Assembly: GCA_037953625.1 (NCBI GenBank) | Contig: CM075650.1 | Coordinates: forward strand, 123,425,706 to 123,489,705 | Source of the DNA: Crotalaria pallida | Lineage: Eukaryota; Streptophyta; Magnoliopsida; Fabales; Fabaceae | DNA length: 64,000 bases | Direction: 5' to 3' | Shown: positions 12,501 through 23,103 of the stretch, piece by piece | Numbering within the stretch: position 1 is the first letter of the stretch | Layout: each line of letters opens with the position of its first letter | Translations under genes and position numbers: made by a program | Notes under the pieces: model-generated | The model's database searches: none | The model's input: only the letters and a program-made list of their open reading frames with translations | What the model was told of the DNA's origin: nothing

Positions 12501-13168
12501 TGATGATGATGTTGGATGATGATTGTTGCTACTTCTTGGAAACTTCTACTACTACTGCTGCTACCAGTGTCATGAGACCAGCCTTAGAGTTTTATATTTT
12601 GTTATGTATATCTTGTGGAAATTCCTTTTGAAAACTCTTGAGTTATGGTCCATTTTGATGTACTTATATATATACATAGCTTTATGGACTTGTAATGGGA
12701 TTTCGGAGATCTTTACCGCTGGATTATGTATTTCGTACCTTTTTATAAAATCTATGTTATATCATGGTTTATTACATATAGTCCTGTTATTTCCGCTTAC
12801 TCTGATATTGATTTAAAAAGAATTTGGCTATGACATTTTGAAATGGTATCAGTTGTTTAGATGAAAAACTGGATGACATTACTTAAGTTATGTTATATGA
12901 AATATAATACATCCTATTTTCAAAGAGAATGTTGTCTAAGATTTGCGAAACTAGTTTTTGAGCAAAGCAAATGTCGAATTCGATTTTAAAAAGTAATACG
13001 TAAATTATTCTCCAAATGTCCTATGTCTTGGTTTGTGCACCCGACTCTTTAGAAAATAAGAAGAAGTATTTTGAATCCAGTATTTTCTAATATTAAACAA
13101 GTCCATATATTCTCAAGTAATAGCATTTAGTTTGTATTAATTACTTGGGTTATTTTGAGGGTGTCAGA
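9538..13168 (+). repeat. 3' LTR of the Ty3/gypsy element
   Basis: This copy is colinear with 1925-5671. Differences seen by eye are scattered substitutions, a deletion of about 150 bp equivalent to 4829-4975, one extra ACTCGAGT unit near 10981, one ACTCGAGT lost by substitution near 10857, and a terminal CA changed to GA. Confidence 0.92.
12112..12519 (+). CDS. LTR-embedded open frame, second copy
   Basis: This 135-codon counterpart of the frame at 4465 lies in the right LTR. The first 117 or so codons match closely, with changes such as T-to-N and L-to-P. The roughly 150-bp deletion then joins the frame to a short tail that includes an Asp-rich GSFAADDDVG end. The function is unknown and it may be a chance open frame. 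Confidence 0.2.
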   Translation: MMSRYIACNEIRPLLSGIWIYEDLRVVYEGKVEITFYHPNPLIRFRPRRFRNPIIYTMHVPNFYTYHGSSPTRPARSYHGFQFQPTRSHPFSFRVIREETPPSISRSPIKVTTSSDLVPGVMDAVGSFAADDDVG

Positions 13169-13939
13169 ACCTTGATAACCCATTCCACAATCCAAATTCT
13201 TAAAGTGTTAACCCCTTCTCAATTTGGAACCAATCTTAATAAAATACAAAAATTTTCTCAACCATTTGACCTTGTAGGTTTTAATTATTCGAATTATGTT
13301 CAAGCTTGGACCAATGTGTTCTGGTTCCAAAATCAAACTTGCAGCTACTCGTAGTTAATTTATTTTAAAAGAAACATTAATTATGTGTTTCCCCATTGGT
13401 TTATCCTGTGGTGGATTTTCTTTGGACCACCAAATGACATCCTTCCCCAACCTGTAAATGAAGGATATCAACACTTCAAATCTAGAATCAATTTGGAAGA
13501 CAAACATATCCCATTCAGTTTCCACTTTTGTTCTAAGCTATCACTAGCATGAATCTTCCAGTGGAAGTATATTTATCTCACTAGTATGGGACTTCCCTCA
13601 TTACAACGGGAAGCCTATCGCAAATGGTGGGTCAATTTTGACTTTGCCCATGCCACCAAAGAAGGAGTTAATCTTTAGTTCAGCAAGAATCCAACCTTCC
13701 TCAAAGTTGCTGATCTAGATACTTGCAAATTTCTTAATCAAAGGGCTAAAATCACAGCAGCTCTTGCCGCCTCAACCTCAAAGAATTCTCTAGAAGAAAA
13801 TCTTCAAAACATCCTCAAATTATTACAAGCAGATCAATCAGGACCTTCAAAAACGAAGCTCCCATCATCCGATGAAGAAGAAGATATTGTCTACAGAAAT
13901 GAAGATGATTGCTTTGCTGTCAACTTGGATGATGACTAG
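13169..13939 (+). pseudogene. Pararetrovirus downstream ORF, 3' part
   Basis: This is the continuation of the frame broken at 1924. After removal of the element and one copy of ACCTT, the frame resumes without a shift. Readable landmarks are VLTPSQFGTNL, a Trp-rich stretch with FFGPPNDILP near 13417-13450, FSFHFCSKLSL, and an acidic tail ending DDD before a TAG at 13937-13939. Stops interrupt it near 13352, 13547 and 13675. The acidic Ser-rich tail (SSDEEEDIVY) is like those of several plant viral accessory proteins, but no function is assigned. Confidence 0.65.
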
Positions 13940-14071
13940 AGTTTTCATTAAATTATTGTAAAATACTGTTGTAATAGTTTCGATTCACTTTACCTAAACT
14001 GTTGTAATAGTACCCAAATAATTGTTCACAGTGCAGATTTTGCAACCGACATTGTTTAAATAGTAGATTAG
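13940..14071 (+). other. Pararetrovirus noncoding region, left part
   Basis: AT-rich sequence following the downstream ORF, with a TATA-like TTTAAATAGTAG near 14055. It ends at the target duplication ATTAG (14067-14071) of the solo LTR and continues at 16581. Assignment as viral intergenic region rests on position only. Confidence 0.4.
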
Positions 14072-16575
14072 TGTAACACTATGATTTTTGCTATTATAAA
14101 TTTTGAATTATTTTATCAAAATAAATGATAAAGCCTTGTTAATAATTATTACAGCGCAAAGTATTTTCTTAAAGTATTTTATCTGTTTTATATTAGAATG
14201 TTTTAATTGTATACTTTAATGTAAATTCATTTAAAGAAAGTTACCATATTAAAATAAATGTATATACTTTATATACTTTGCCTAACTTTTGATATATTCA
14301 ATAATGAATTATGTTCTCTGTTTTTCAAAATTTTGTTTATATGACCTTCATATATGTATAATTAATATTTTGACAGGGAGCTCAACTGGCAAGCCTTAGA
14401 GGCATTTTCATAAATAGTTTCTTTAGAAAGATATGCTTAATTTAATATTTTGAACATTCCTGTAAGTTTTCATTGCATTTTGGGACTGTTTTATTTTTAA
14501 CTCCCACACTGGTTTTAATATATTACCGGTATAAGTTATATTTAATAACTTATTATTTGAAAATTCTGAATATTATATTTTATCAAGGTTGATATCAGGG
14601 TTGAGAAAATATATATACTTTTGAATTTCGATACTTTTTCTTATGCAATAGCTATCTGTAAGTATCGGTAACTTAAATATTTTTCAATAATTAGTTTTGA
14701 GTAATTAAAGGTGCAATATTGTTCTACCAACGAGCTGTTGGTGCAGTGGTGCCACGAGTTGCACTTGGTAGGGCGAACCACGGTTCGATCCCCCGCAACA
14801 ACGTTGAGAGAGGAATAAAACCTTAACCCCGGGACCCCCTTGAACTGGATTAGTCGGCTCAGTGGACTGGATACCAGGGTGCAAACCAAAAAAAGGTGTT
14901 ATATTGTTCTATTTAAATGTACTTTATTTTTAAGATCGTCAAACTTTTAGTTATTATCTAAAATACCTATACATATTGACCCACAAATGAAAACAAAACA
15001 TGAAATAATATATATTTATATATGTTTCCTAATATACTACCCCATGTGCCCCTGAACCCACCCGAAGAAAAAATAAATAAATAAAAGGGAGCTGTGGCCG
15101 TAAGGCCACCCCCTAAGAGACAAAGAAAAAAGAATGAAACAAAAGAAAGAAAGGAAGAAAAGAGAAAGAAAAAGTAGCATCAGCGACAGAGAGGAAGGGA
15201 GTCTCCGACATAGAGAAGGAAACTTCGTTTCTTTCCAACTTTTCCGTTCAAATACTCAAAATTCGATAGTTCAATCTCAAATCCATCTTAGATAAATAAT
15301 CTTCTCAACTCTCACTACCCATCTATATAATTTATTTGACGATCCATCAATATTTTTACTATCCTTATATTTTCAAATAAAGAGATATTTTGGTGAAAAG
15401 TGATATATTTTTATGGTATAATGATATATATTTATAATTTTGAATGAATTTAGTTGATATATATATATATATATATATTTAATATTATAATTAGTTTTAA
15501 CGTGTGTCTTTATTTAGATCTAGCACGTTATTATTGACCCTGACTCTCGAGTAAGGCACGAACGCTGCTAGGATTCCAAGGTAAGGAGGAGTCATTTTCT
15601 ATTATTTAAGCACATGGATTATTGGGTTTATAATGAAATTGGGGAAAGGTAGTAAGTTAGAACTAAAAATCTAATTTATAATTTCAATTTAAAATTAGAG
15701 TATAATTAATAAAGTATATAATGAAGATTTATATTATTATTTGTCTTTTTATCGAAAAAGTAGGAAGTGATGAAGAACTCTAGGGAGTTATTTTAAATTA
15801 TTTTAATACTGAGACACCCTTGAAGATGTTGATTGATTGGTTATAATTATTAGATGTGAATGGTTATTCGAATGGTATTATTATTGTGGAGTGTGCTCCT
15901 GTGATTGTTGGTCGTTCTAATTATGATTGTTATATATCTATATAGTTAATTAAGAAAGAAATATAATTTATAAGTAAACTAATATCGAATGATAAATTAG
16001 ACTATGAATTCATAGAAGGTACCGAGTTAGTAATTAACTAAGAGTAATTTGATAAGGTTGTGAGTGTTTGTCAATAAAATAAGTTTAAGAATTTACTTTA
16101 CTCCTAACTTAACCGGTTAGATGAATTTAATAACCGGTTAAGACTATAATAAAATAATTAACGCTATATTATAGAATCATTTCCTATATTATTAATTTAG
16201 ATAATGTTATTAATACTTTCTCATGGATTAATTGTTGTGCTGTGCGGGATCGTATACTTGGTGTAATGTTATTTTGAAAATGAGCTTAAGTATGACAAAT
16301 ATATATTTATATCGACTTTCTCTGCGTTCTCTGATTTTTATTATGATCTCTTCTAATCCTTTTACTTAAATAATTTGAAAATATCTCACTCCTCATGGTT
16401 TAACATTTTAGGTAACACCGGGACAATGGATTCCATAGCAGAGCAGGCAAAAAGGGAGAAGTATATTATGTCTTTCTAAATATCAATTTGAAAAATCCTG
16501 ATATTTTTCAAATTTTGTAATAATAAACTTATATTTTGTTAAGTATTTTGTATTAAATAAATTTGGGATGTTACA
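14072..16575 (+). mobile_element. Solo LTR (2.5 kb) with perfect target duplication
   Basis: A 2504-bp unit starting TGTAACACT and ending GGATGTTACA, with ATTAG at 14067-14071 and again at 16576-16580. No primer site, purine tract or coding region is present, so it is a solo LTR left by LTR-LTR recombination. It includes the motif GTGGCCGTAAGGCC near 15094, a purine-rich tract (15115-15175), a TA repeat near 15455-15480 and a SINE. The LTR family is not identified. Confidence 0.88.
14726..14894 (+). mobile_element. tRNA-derived SINE inside the solo LTR
   Basis: A 169-bp unit with a polymerase III A-box-like TGGTGCAGTGGTG near 14739 and a B-box GGTTCGATCC near 14782. It ends in an A-run and is flanked by an imperfect 16-bp duplication: GGTGCAATATTGTTCT on the left (14710-14725) and GGTGTTATATTGTTCT on the right (14895-14910). 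It lies wholly within the solo LTR and is therefore younger than the LTR insertion or came with it. Confidence 0.8.
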
Positions 16576-17053
16576 ATTAGGATGTCTATCTAAAGTGCAT
16601 CTCAGCTCTCAATAGACACACAATCTTAGAGAGAGACTTTCAGAGAGAGTTTAGAGAGATACCAGCCTTTGAGATCTCGTAAGCTCCTCCTTCGGTTTAT
16701 GTCTTTCAATATTTTATATTTATGTCTTTCAATCTTTTAATCATGTAATAAGTGTTTTTCATGTTCATGTTTTAGTTTTTGTTCATCTGTCTCTCCCTCC
16801 ACTGGCTCTTCTTCACGGCTCTGCCAGAAGGTTCCAGCTTCTTTTAATTTAATTTTGTTTTATTTTTCCCTTTCTCCCTCACCGGTTCTTCTTCACGGCT
16901 TTGCCAGAAGGTTCCTGTCCCCTTTAGTTTCTATTTGAGTATCATTCATCTGCATCTGCATCGCATGTAGAGTAGTTCTGCTACTCCCTATTTTCCTTTT
17001 TCTTTTTTTAGTTCCTCTCTCCTCCTGGTTCCGAACCCTCCCTGATATGTGTT

Positions 17054-17058
<5 letters not shown>
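16576..17058 (+). other. Probable pararetrovirus leader region
   Basis: This follows on from 14066 once the solo LTR is removed. It is CT-rich with GAGAGA stretches. A unit of about 78 bp built on CTCTTCTTCACGGCTCTGCC, then AGAAGGTTCC, occurs twice (about 16800-16918). Pararetrovirus RNA leaders are long and structured, but no tRNA-Met primer site is visible here, so the call is positional. Confidence 0.35.
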
Positions 17059-17089
<31 letters not shown>

Positions 17090-17107
17090 GACATATATAT
17101 ATATAGA
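17059..17107. repeat. GT/TA microsatellite
   Basis: GTGTGT passes into a TA run with two embedded TAGACATA units. It separates the pararetrovirus relic from the copia remnant. Confidence 0.9.
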
Positions 17108-17397
17108 CATACGTGACTAGGGTAACCTTTTAAAATTACGGTCAACTAACCGCCATTTCTAAACAAGTTTTTTTAGTGCAAAAGCAAAACCTATATTTTG
17201 TTAGAATGTGTTGGGGAAACCATTAGTAAAACTAAATTTTGACCTTTAAAATATGGCTATTCTTAAATTGTTAACTTACCCATATTTGGTATTTGTTGAT
17301 TACTGATTCACGTATTATATTTTTGGGTATTTGTAACTGATATACTAATGTATATTTTGAATGTGAATCATATCAATGATGTCATTTTTGTCTTGGA
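17108..17397. other. AT-rich spacer, nothing recognised
   Basis: I see no coding signature or repeat ends in these 290 bp. Confidence 0.5.
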
Positions 17398-18600
17398 ACA
17401 GTTGGTTTGCAGGCTTAAATAGTCTTTGTATATGGCTTAAAGAAAGCACTTAAACAGTGGTATGAGAAGTTTAACAATGCTTTGTTGGAATATGGTTTTA
17501 AGTTAATACTTCTGATTCATGCATGTGTGCATTCTAAGATGTTCGATTCTGAATGCTTTTTAATATGCATGTATGTGGATAATATTTTGATTTTCGGAAT
17601 GCATTTAAACATGATTAATGAAATAAAAAAGTTTATGCATTCAAAGTTTGAGATGAAAGATTTAGGAGAAGCTGATGTGATTCTTGGAAATAAAATAACT
17701 AGAACTGAAAATGGACTTTTCTAAATCAATCTCACTATGTTGAAAAAATGTTAAAGAAATTTAATAGTTTTGTGGTTACGCCAGTTAGAACTCCATATGA
17801 TCTCATTTTTCATTTGAAGAAAAATTTCTAATGATATAAGTATATCTCAATTTGAATATGCTAGAATTATTGGTAGTGTGATGTTTCTTATGTATTGTAC
17901 TAGAACTTATATTGCATATGCTATGAGTAGAGATCATTGGATTGCCTTAAAGTGGCTTTTAAAATATTTAAAAAACTATTGATTGGAGTTTACATCTTAC
18001 TAAGTTTCCTGTTGTTTTAGAAGATTATTGTGATGCAAACTGAATATCTGACAATGATGAGGTGATTCCACGAGTGATTTTGTTTTTATCTTAGGTGATG
18101 GAGCTTTATTGTAGAAATCAGCTAAGTAGAATTGTATAGCACGCTTAACTATGAATGTGAATTCATAACTCGGGAGCTGGCATGATAAGCTAAATAATGG
18201 CTCAAAAGTCTCATGGTGGATATACCATTATGGGGGAGACCAACAATAGTTTCGCTGCATTGTGACTCTCAAGCTACAATTGGAGCTCCCAATAATGACA
18301 CTTACAATGGAAAGAGAAGACACATCTGTGTCAGACATGGTAGTGTTAGTTAGTTGATGGAAATGGTGTAATTACTTTTTACTATGTAAAAAGTGAAAGA
18401 ACTTAGCTAATCCTTTAACCAAGGAACTACCCAGGAAAGTTGTCCAAGACTCGTCGAGGGGGATGGGCCTTACGCCTTCAGAGAAGAAAAATGTGGTGGA
18501 TACCCTTTTATTGGTCAAATGAAGCCACATGAGTACTCTAATGTCGTACATGCTCATCCCTACGGTGAATGGTAATGTTTGATGTAATAGATACATAGAC
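17398..18600 (+). pseudogene. Ty1/copia reverse transcriptase-RNase H remnant
   Basis: The C-terminal half of a copia polyprotein is strongly eroded. Readable pieces are VYGLKKALKQWYEKFN, CMYVDNILIFG (the YVDD box altered to YVDN), FEMKDLGEADVILGNKI, FEYARIIGSVMFLMY, ALKWLLKYLK, and the RNase H end NLANPLTKELPRKVV with SSRGMGL. Several stops and frameshifts intervene. No gag, protease or integrase accompanies it and no LTR pair was found. The sequence after it (18601-18786) is AT-rich with two GTACTTGATGTA repeats. Confidence 0.85.
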
Positions 18601-18858
18601 CTAGTGTTTGGGTGGTGCTTTGACAGTTATCAGTTGATGTACCTATTAATAAAGTTTGGAATAAAAGTTACATAGCCTATTAAAAGGGGTGGTTCTAGAG
18701 AGAAGTACTTGATGTAACTATTAAAGTAACTATATATATATATATCCTGTTAAATTGGGTGGTGCTATAAAGACGTACTTGATGTATATGTTTCAGTGAG
18801 TTTAAGCCAACTCCTATGAAAAACTTGGGCAATCCTTCCAAGACACTCATATGTTACC

Positions 18859-19455
18859 TTGGGTAACAAGACACCATTTGGTAATGCACAAGATCAAGAC
18901 AATTTTGCCACTGATGGTTTAGGAAAAAAGAAGGATGTTTTCTTCTCCAAAGGATCTGGGAAAGGACAACGTGAAGGGGACAGGAACAACAGACATGATT
19001 CTGGAATTAAGAAACCAGAAGGTAAATATGAGCATTATACTCCTTCGAATACTTCCAGATCATAAATCCTTCGTGAGGTTATGAATGCAGAATTGATGGA
19101 AGTAGACAGACCACCTCCACTAAGGAGACCTCTGACCAAAGAAAATCAGCACAAAAAGTGTAGTTGGCACGGTAGCTACGACCATACTGATGATGAGTAA
19201 GTCCAACTCAGGGATGCATTAGAAACCCCGATAAGGAGAGGAAGGTTGGACCGGTACACCCGTTTCTTCAAAGAAGATCCCAATGAGCGTACCCCTAGAA
19301 GGAAAACCATAAGTCCAGTCAGGAGAAGGACAAGGAGTCTGGTAAGGATAAGCACCTGCACGCCTCCAAAGAGGAGTAGAACCCCGAGACACGTGCCAAC
19401 CAGGAACTCTCTAGTCCAAAAGGAAGGTAACAATAAAGCTAATAATGAAGATTAG
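18859..19455 (+). pseudogene. Tat Gag C-terminal remnant
   Basis: Only the C-terminal part of Gag is left. The first frame is rich in Lys, Gly and Asp (GKKKDVFFSKGSGKGQREGD). After a TAA near 19063 the region KKCSWHGSYDHTDDE recalls the Cys-His signature of Tat Gag (usually KxCxFHxxxGHxTE). A stop at 19198 is followed by a frame with LRDALETPIRRGRLDRYTRFF and a basic Arg/Pro/Ser tail up to 19455. The capsid part is missing, in keeping with 5' truncation of the element. Confidence 0.7.
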
Positions 19456-19587
19456 GAATTAATCACTACCATCATAGGTGGTTTAACAGGGGAAGGAGAG
19501 TCTATAACGTCCCAAAAGAGACAACTGAAATTAGCTACAATGGCAGTCACTATCTCTAACAAGTAGAAAGATTCTCATCCTCCAATC

Positions 19588-20037
19588 ATGTTCACTGAAG
19601 CAGATTTAGAGGGGGTAATCCCTCAACATAATGATCTGTTGGTAATAACAGGGATTATAGACAAGTTCCTTGTTTGTCCCATGATGGTGGATCCGGGCAT
19701 TTCGTCTGATATCTTTTTCTCTGAATTGTTCAACCGCTTGAAGTTGAAGCCCCAAGATGTGCACCCTTGTCACAAGGAGTTGATCGGTTACACAGGAGAT
19801 ACTGTCAGACCCACGGGTTACATTGATATCAGGTTGACTTTGGGCACACCTCCTCGGTGCAAGACTGAGAAGGTACGCTTTGTAGTGGTAGATTGCCCGT
19901 CTGCTTACAATGACATTTTAGGACGCCCCACTTTAAAGGCGTTCCAGGCAGTGGCTTCTCCTCTCCATATGGCCATGAAATTCCCGGGCAAAAAGGGATC
20001 AATTTATTATGGTACGTGCAGATCAGATGCAGGCTAA
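19588..20037 (+). pseudogene. Tat aspartic protease domain
   Basis: An open stretch of 149 codons begins MFTEADLEGVIPQHNDLLVI, a typical start for Tat proteases. The active-site triad DTG/DSG is replaced by DPG (MMVDPGISSDIFF near 19686). Further landmarks are the flap-region HKELIGYTGDTV and the C-terminal YNDILGRPTLKAFQAV. It is followed by a frameshift before the RT. The catalytic Asp is still there, but the Ser/Thr-to-Pro change would be expected to inactivate it. Confidence 0.8.
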
Positions 20038-20214
20038 AACTTGTTACATAGCCAGTTTGAAGGCGACAAAAGAAAATGCAAAGAAACAGGTACAAATAAA
20101 GCAGGTCAAAGGGTCCGCTTCCTCTTCTGGGGTCATGATGGTAGACTTGGACATGAGGGAGGATATCAGAGAAGAACGCCCCAAGCTTGAGGGAGAGCTA
20201 GAAAAGGTTCAAGT

Positions 20215-21390
20215 GTGGAGGAGCTCTTGCAAGCAGGTTTCATCAAAGAAGTCCCTTACACCACTTGGCTTTCAAACGTTGTCCTTGTCAAAAAGGCTAA
20301 TGGAAAATGGCTTATCTGCATTGACTATACTGACTTGAACAAGGCGTGTCCCAAAGACACATACCCTCTTCCTAACATAGACAAGTTGGTGGATAGTTCG
20401 GCTGGTTAGCAATTGCTCTCATTCATGGATTCTTATTCTGATTATAACCAGATCCCCATGTTCAAAGATGACCAAGAAAAAACGGCCTTCATGACTGATA
20501 GAGCATCCTAATGTTACACTGTAATGCCTTTAGGTTTGAAAAATGCAGGGACAACTTATCAGAGATTGATGGATAAGATCTTTGGAGAACTGATCGGTCC
20601 AACCCTAGAGGTTTATGTTGATGACATGATCGTCAAGTCAACAGATCACTAGAAAGGTACGTCAACATATTATGCAATTAAATCCACTAAAATGTGTCTT
20701 TGGTGTTACATTTGGAAAGTTCCTAGGTTTCACGCTCACAAGCAGAGGGATAGAGGCTAACCCTAAAAGTGTGATGCAATCACGCAGATGAGGAGCCCGA
20801 GTTCCGTGAAAGAGGTCCAACAACTGAATGGATGTATCGCAGCATTAGCAAGATTTCTATCAAAGTCCGCATACAAGTCCCTTCCGCTATTCCAGCTGCT
20901 CTAAAAGGACAAGGACTTTAAGTGGACGGATAAATGTGAAGCAGCCTTTCAAGAGTTCAAGCAATACCTCTCTAAACCCCCAATTCTAAGCAAGCCTGAA
21001 CTAGGTGAGACCTTGTATTTGTACTTGTTTTTTAATGATGAGGCAATAAGTGCAGCTTTGGTCAGAGAGTTGGAAAGGGACAGAAGCCGGTATATTTTGT
21101 CAGCAAGGTATTACAAGAGATAGAGAAGAGATACCAGAAAATTGAAAAAATGGCGTCTGCACTGGTAATCACCGCCAAGCGTTTGAGACAGTATTTCCAA
21201 TGTCATCCGATCGTGGTCAGAACAGACCAACCTATACGAGAAATATTACAGAAGCCTGACTTAGCAGGTCTTATGATCGCTTGGTCAGTGGAACTGTCAG
21301 AATATGGAATCAGTTATGAATCAAGAACAACTATCAAGTCTTATGTTCCAGCAGACTTCATTGTGGAATTGACACCGAAAGCATTCAGAA
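20215..21390 (+). pseudogene. Tat reverse transcriptase and first RNase H
   Basis: Readable in order: VEELLQAGFIKEV, WLSNVVLVKKANGKWLICIDY, LNKACPKDTYPLPNIDKLVD, a TAG where Trp is expected (20407), YNQIPMF, VMPLGLKNAGTTYQRLMDKIF and the intact catalytic box YVDDMIVKS (near 20612). Past a short deletion and frameshift near 20650, the thumb and RNase H continue (ISAALVRELE), then shift frame near 21080 to KVLQEIEKRYQKIEKMASALVITAKRL-type sequence through VPADFIVELTP. At least four frame or stop lesions make it nonfunctional. Confidence 0.88.
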
Positions 21391-21393
21391 AGC

Positions 21394-21780
21394 TTGACTC
21401 TCTTCGTAGATGGATCCTCCAACTCGACAGGAGGAGGAGCTGGTATAATACTGGAGAACGCCCAGGGGGTTTCCATCGAGTATTCATTAAGATTTGACTT
21501 TCAGACCTCCAACAATCAAGCCGAATATGAGGCCTGTCTTGCTGGTAAGATGATGGCCAAAGACCTCGGAGCGCATTTAATCCTCCTGTACAGTGATTCA
21601 CAATTGGTAATTTCCCAGATCCGAGGAGACTTCCAAGTCAAAGAACAGCTGCTTCAAAAGTATCTCACCAAATGCAAACAATTGGATGAGACATTTGAAG
21701 AGGTAGATTTCCAACACATTCCAAGAGATTAGAATTCAAGGGCAGATATCTTATCGAAACTAGCTAGCACCAAGAAGCCA
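21394..21780 (+). pseudogene. Second (archaeal-type) RNase H domain
   Basis: All four acidic positions expected of an RNase H are visible: Asp in LFVDGSSN, Glu in NQAEYEACLAG, Asp in LYSDSQLVI and Asp in NSRADILSKLAS. A TAG at 21730-21732 separates the third from the fourth. This extra RNase H between the ordinary RNase H and the integrase is the hallmark of the Tat lineage (Ogre, Retand and relatives). It is in a different frame from the upstream RNase H, so a deletion or frameshift lies near 21390. Confidence 0.88.
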
Positions 21781-21933
21781 GGGAATCACAGATCCGTTGT
21801 TCAGCAGACTATCCCCCATCCCAGTGCGACCTTGGTAGTGAAGGATGAGGATTCATGGGCTTCTCCTATCCTGACATTTCTGCTTCTTGGCATCCTTCTA
21901 GATTAGGAGAGTACGTCTAAAAAGGTAAGGAAA

Positions 21934-23103
21934 ATGGCTCCTCATTTTACCATACAGGATGGACTACTTTATCATACAGGCTTTTCCTCACCCCTGCTCC
22001 TCTGTCTGTCGAATCGAGAGGCTGAATTGTCCATGAAAGAAGTACATGAGGGTAGATGCAGTCATCATTTGAGGGGACGAAGTTTAGCAAGGAAGATACT
22101 GAAAGCCGGATTCTACTGGCCCACTATCCAACTAGACTCCATGAATCATGTAAAGAAGTGCGATCGTTACCAAAAGCATGTTGATGTTCACCATGCTCCT
22201 CCAGAAGAACTTCATTCTATATCTGCTTCGTGGCCTTTCTTTCAGTGGAGAATGGACTTGTCAGGTCCATTTCCACAGGCTGCTGGACAAGTGACCCATC
22301 TGGTCGTGGCGGTGGATTATTTTACGAAGTGGATTGAAGCCAAAGAAGTCGCTACCACTACTTCAAACCAAATTCTAAAATTCCTCAGTAATCAGGTAAT
22401 ATCACGATTTGGTGTTCCCACTGTGTTAATTACTGACAATGGCACCCAATTCACCAATGATGCCTTTAAAGATTTTCTCCGAGGATTGGGGATAATACAG
22501 GGTCTATCCTCTGTGGAGCACCCACAGACTAATGGACAAGCAGAAGCAGCTAACAGGTGTATCCTAAGAGCGATGAAAAGGAAGTGGGATGACAACAAGG
22601 GAAAATGGGTCGATTGCGTAGATCCCGTCCTTTGGTCGTATAGAACCACTCGACACTCAACCACAAGAGAAACTCCGTTCAAGCTGACATATGGGAGTGA
22701 AGCTATGATCCCGCTGGAGATAGGATCCACTAACATGAGGTCAAGGTACTTTGATCCTGAATTGAATGTAAGACTCATAAGGGAAAACTTGGATCTTCTG
22801 CAAGAGTCCAAGGAAATGGCAACTATTCGGATGGCCATAATCTAGCAGCAGTCAGCCAAACAATACAATCTGAAGGTAATCTCTAGCGCCTTAAAGGAAG
22901 GAGACGTAGTGCTGCGTAGAGCTGATGTGCATGGCAAAGAACCCACACATGGAAAGTTAGCAGCTAATTGGGAAGAACCGTATCGAGTCAGATCCAAGAC
23001 CGGAAAAGGTTTTTGGAAACACTCACTGGTAAAAGCATCAAGAATCCATGGAATGCAGCAAAGCTTCGAATCTATTACAGTTAGATGTCTTCTTTTAAGA
23101 ACC
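21934..23103 (+). pseudogene. Tat integrase
   Basis: An open frame of 303 codons, then a TAG at 22843-22845 and a further 70 or so readable codons. The zinc-binding region keeps two His (HEGRCSHH) and the first Cys, but the second Cys is Tyr (KKCDRYQKH). The catalytic core is complete: Asp in RMDLSGPFP, Asp in ITDNGTQF, Glu in HPQTNGQAEAAN. After the stop, KEGDVVLRRADV and GKLAANWEEPYRVR represent the C-terminal DNA-binding part. The MDLSGP and GKLAANWEGPY-like motifs are typical of Tat integrases. Confidence 0.88.

Larger units (their letters stand above)
1925..13168 (+). mobile_element. Ty3/gypsy LTR retrotransposon, non-autonomous (gag remnant, no pol)
   Basis: A complete element bounded by two long direct LTRs (1925-5671 and 9538-13168), with target duplication ACCTT at 1920-1924 and 13169-13173. 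The right LTR ends GA instead of CA, a single base change. A primer site complementary to initiator tRNA-Met follows the left LTR, and a purine tract (TTTAAGTGGGGAAGAG) precedes the right LTR. The 3.9-kb interior keeps a chromovirus-like gag and a scrap of protease, but no recognisable reverse transcriptase or integrase. The two LTRs are very similar by eye apart from a deletion of about 150 bp in the right copy, so the insertion is fairly young and was probably mobilised in trans. Confidence 0.9.

Noticed and set aside
14727..14800. Functional tRNA gene
   Set aside because: Polymerase III boxes are present, but no cloverleaf with an anticodon arm could be drawn; the A-run and flanking duplication mark a SINE.
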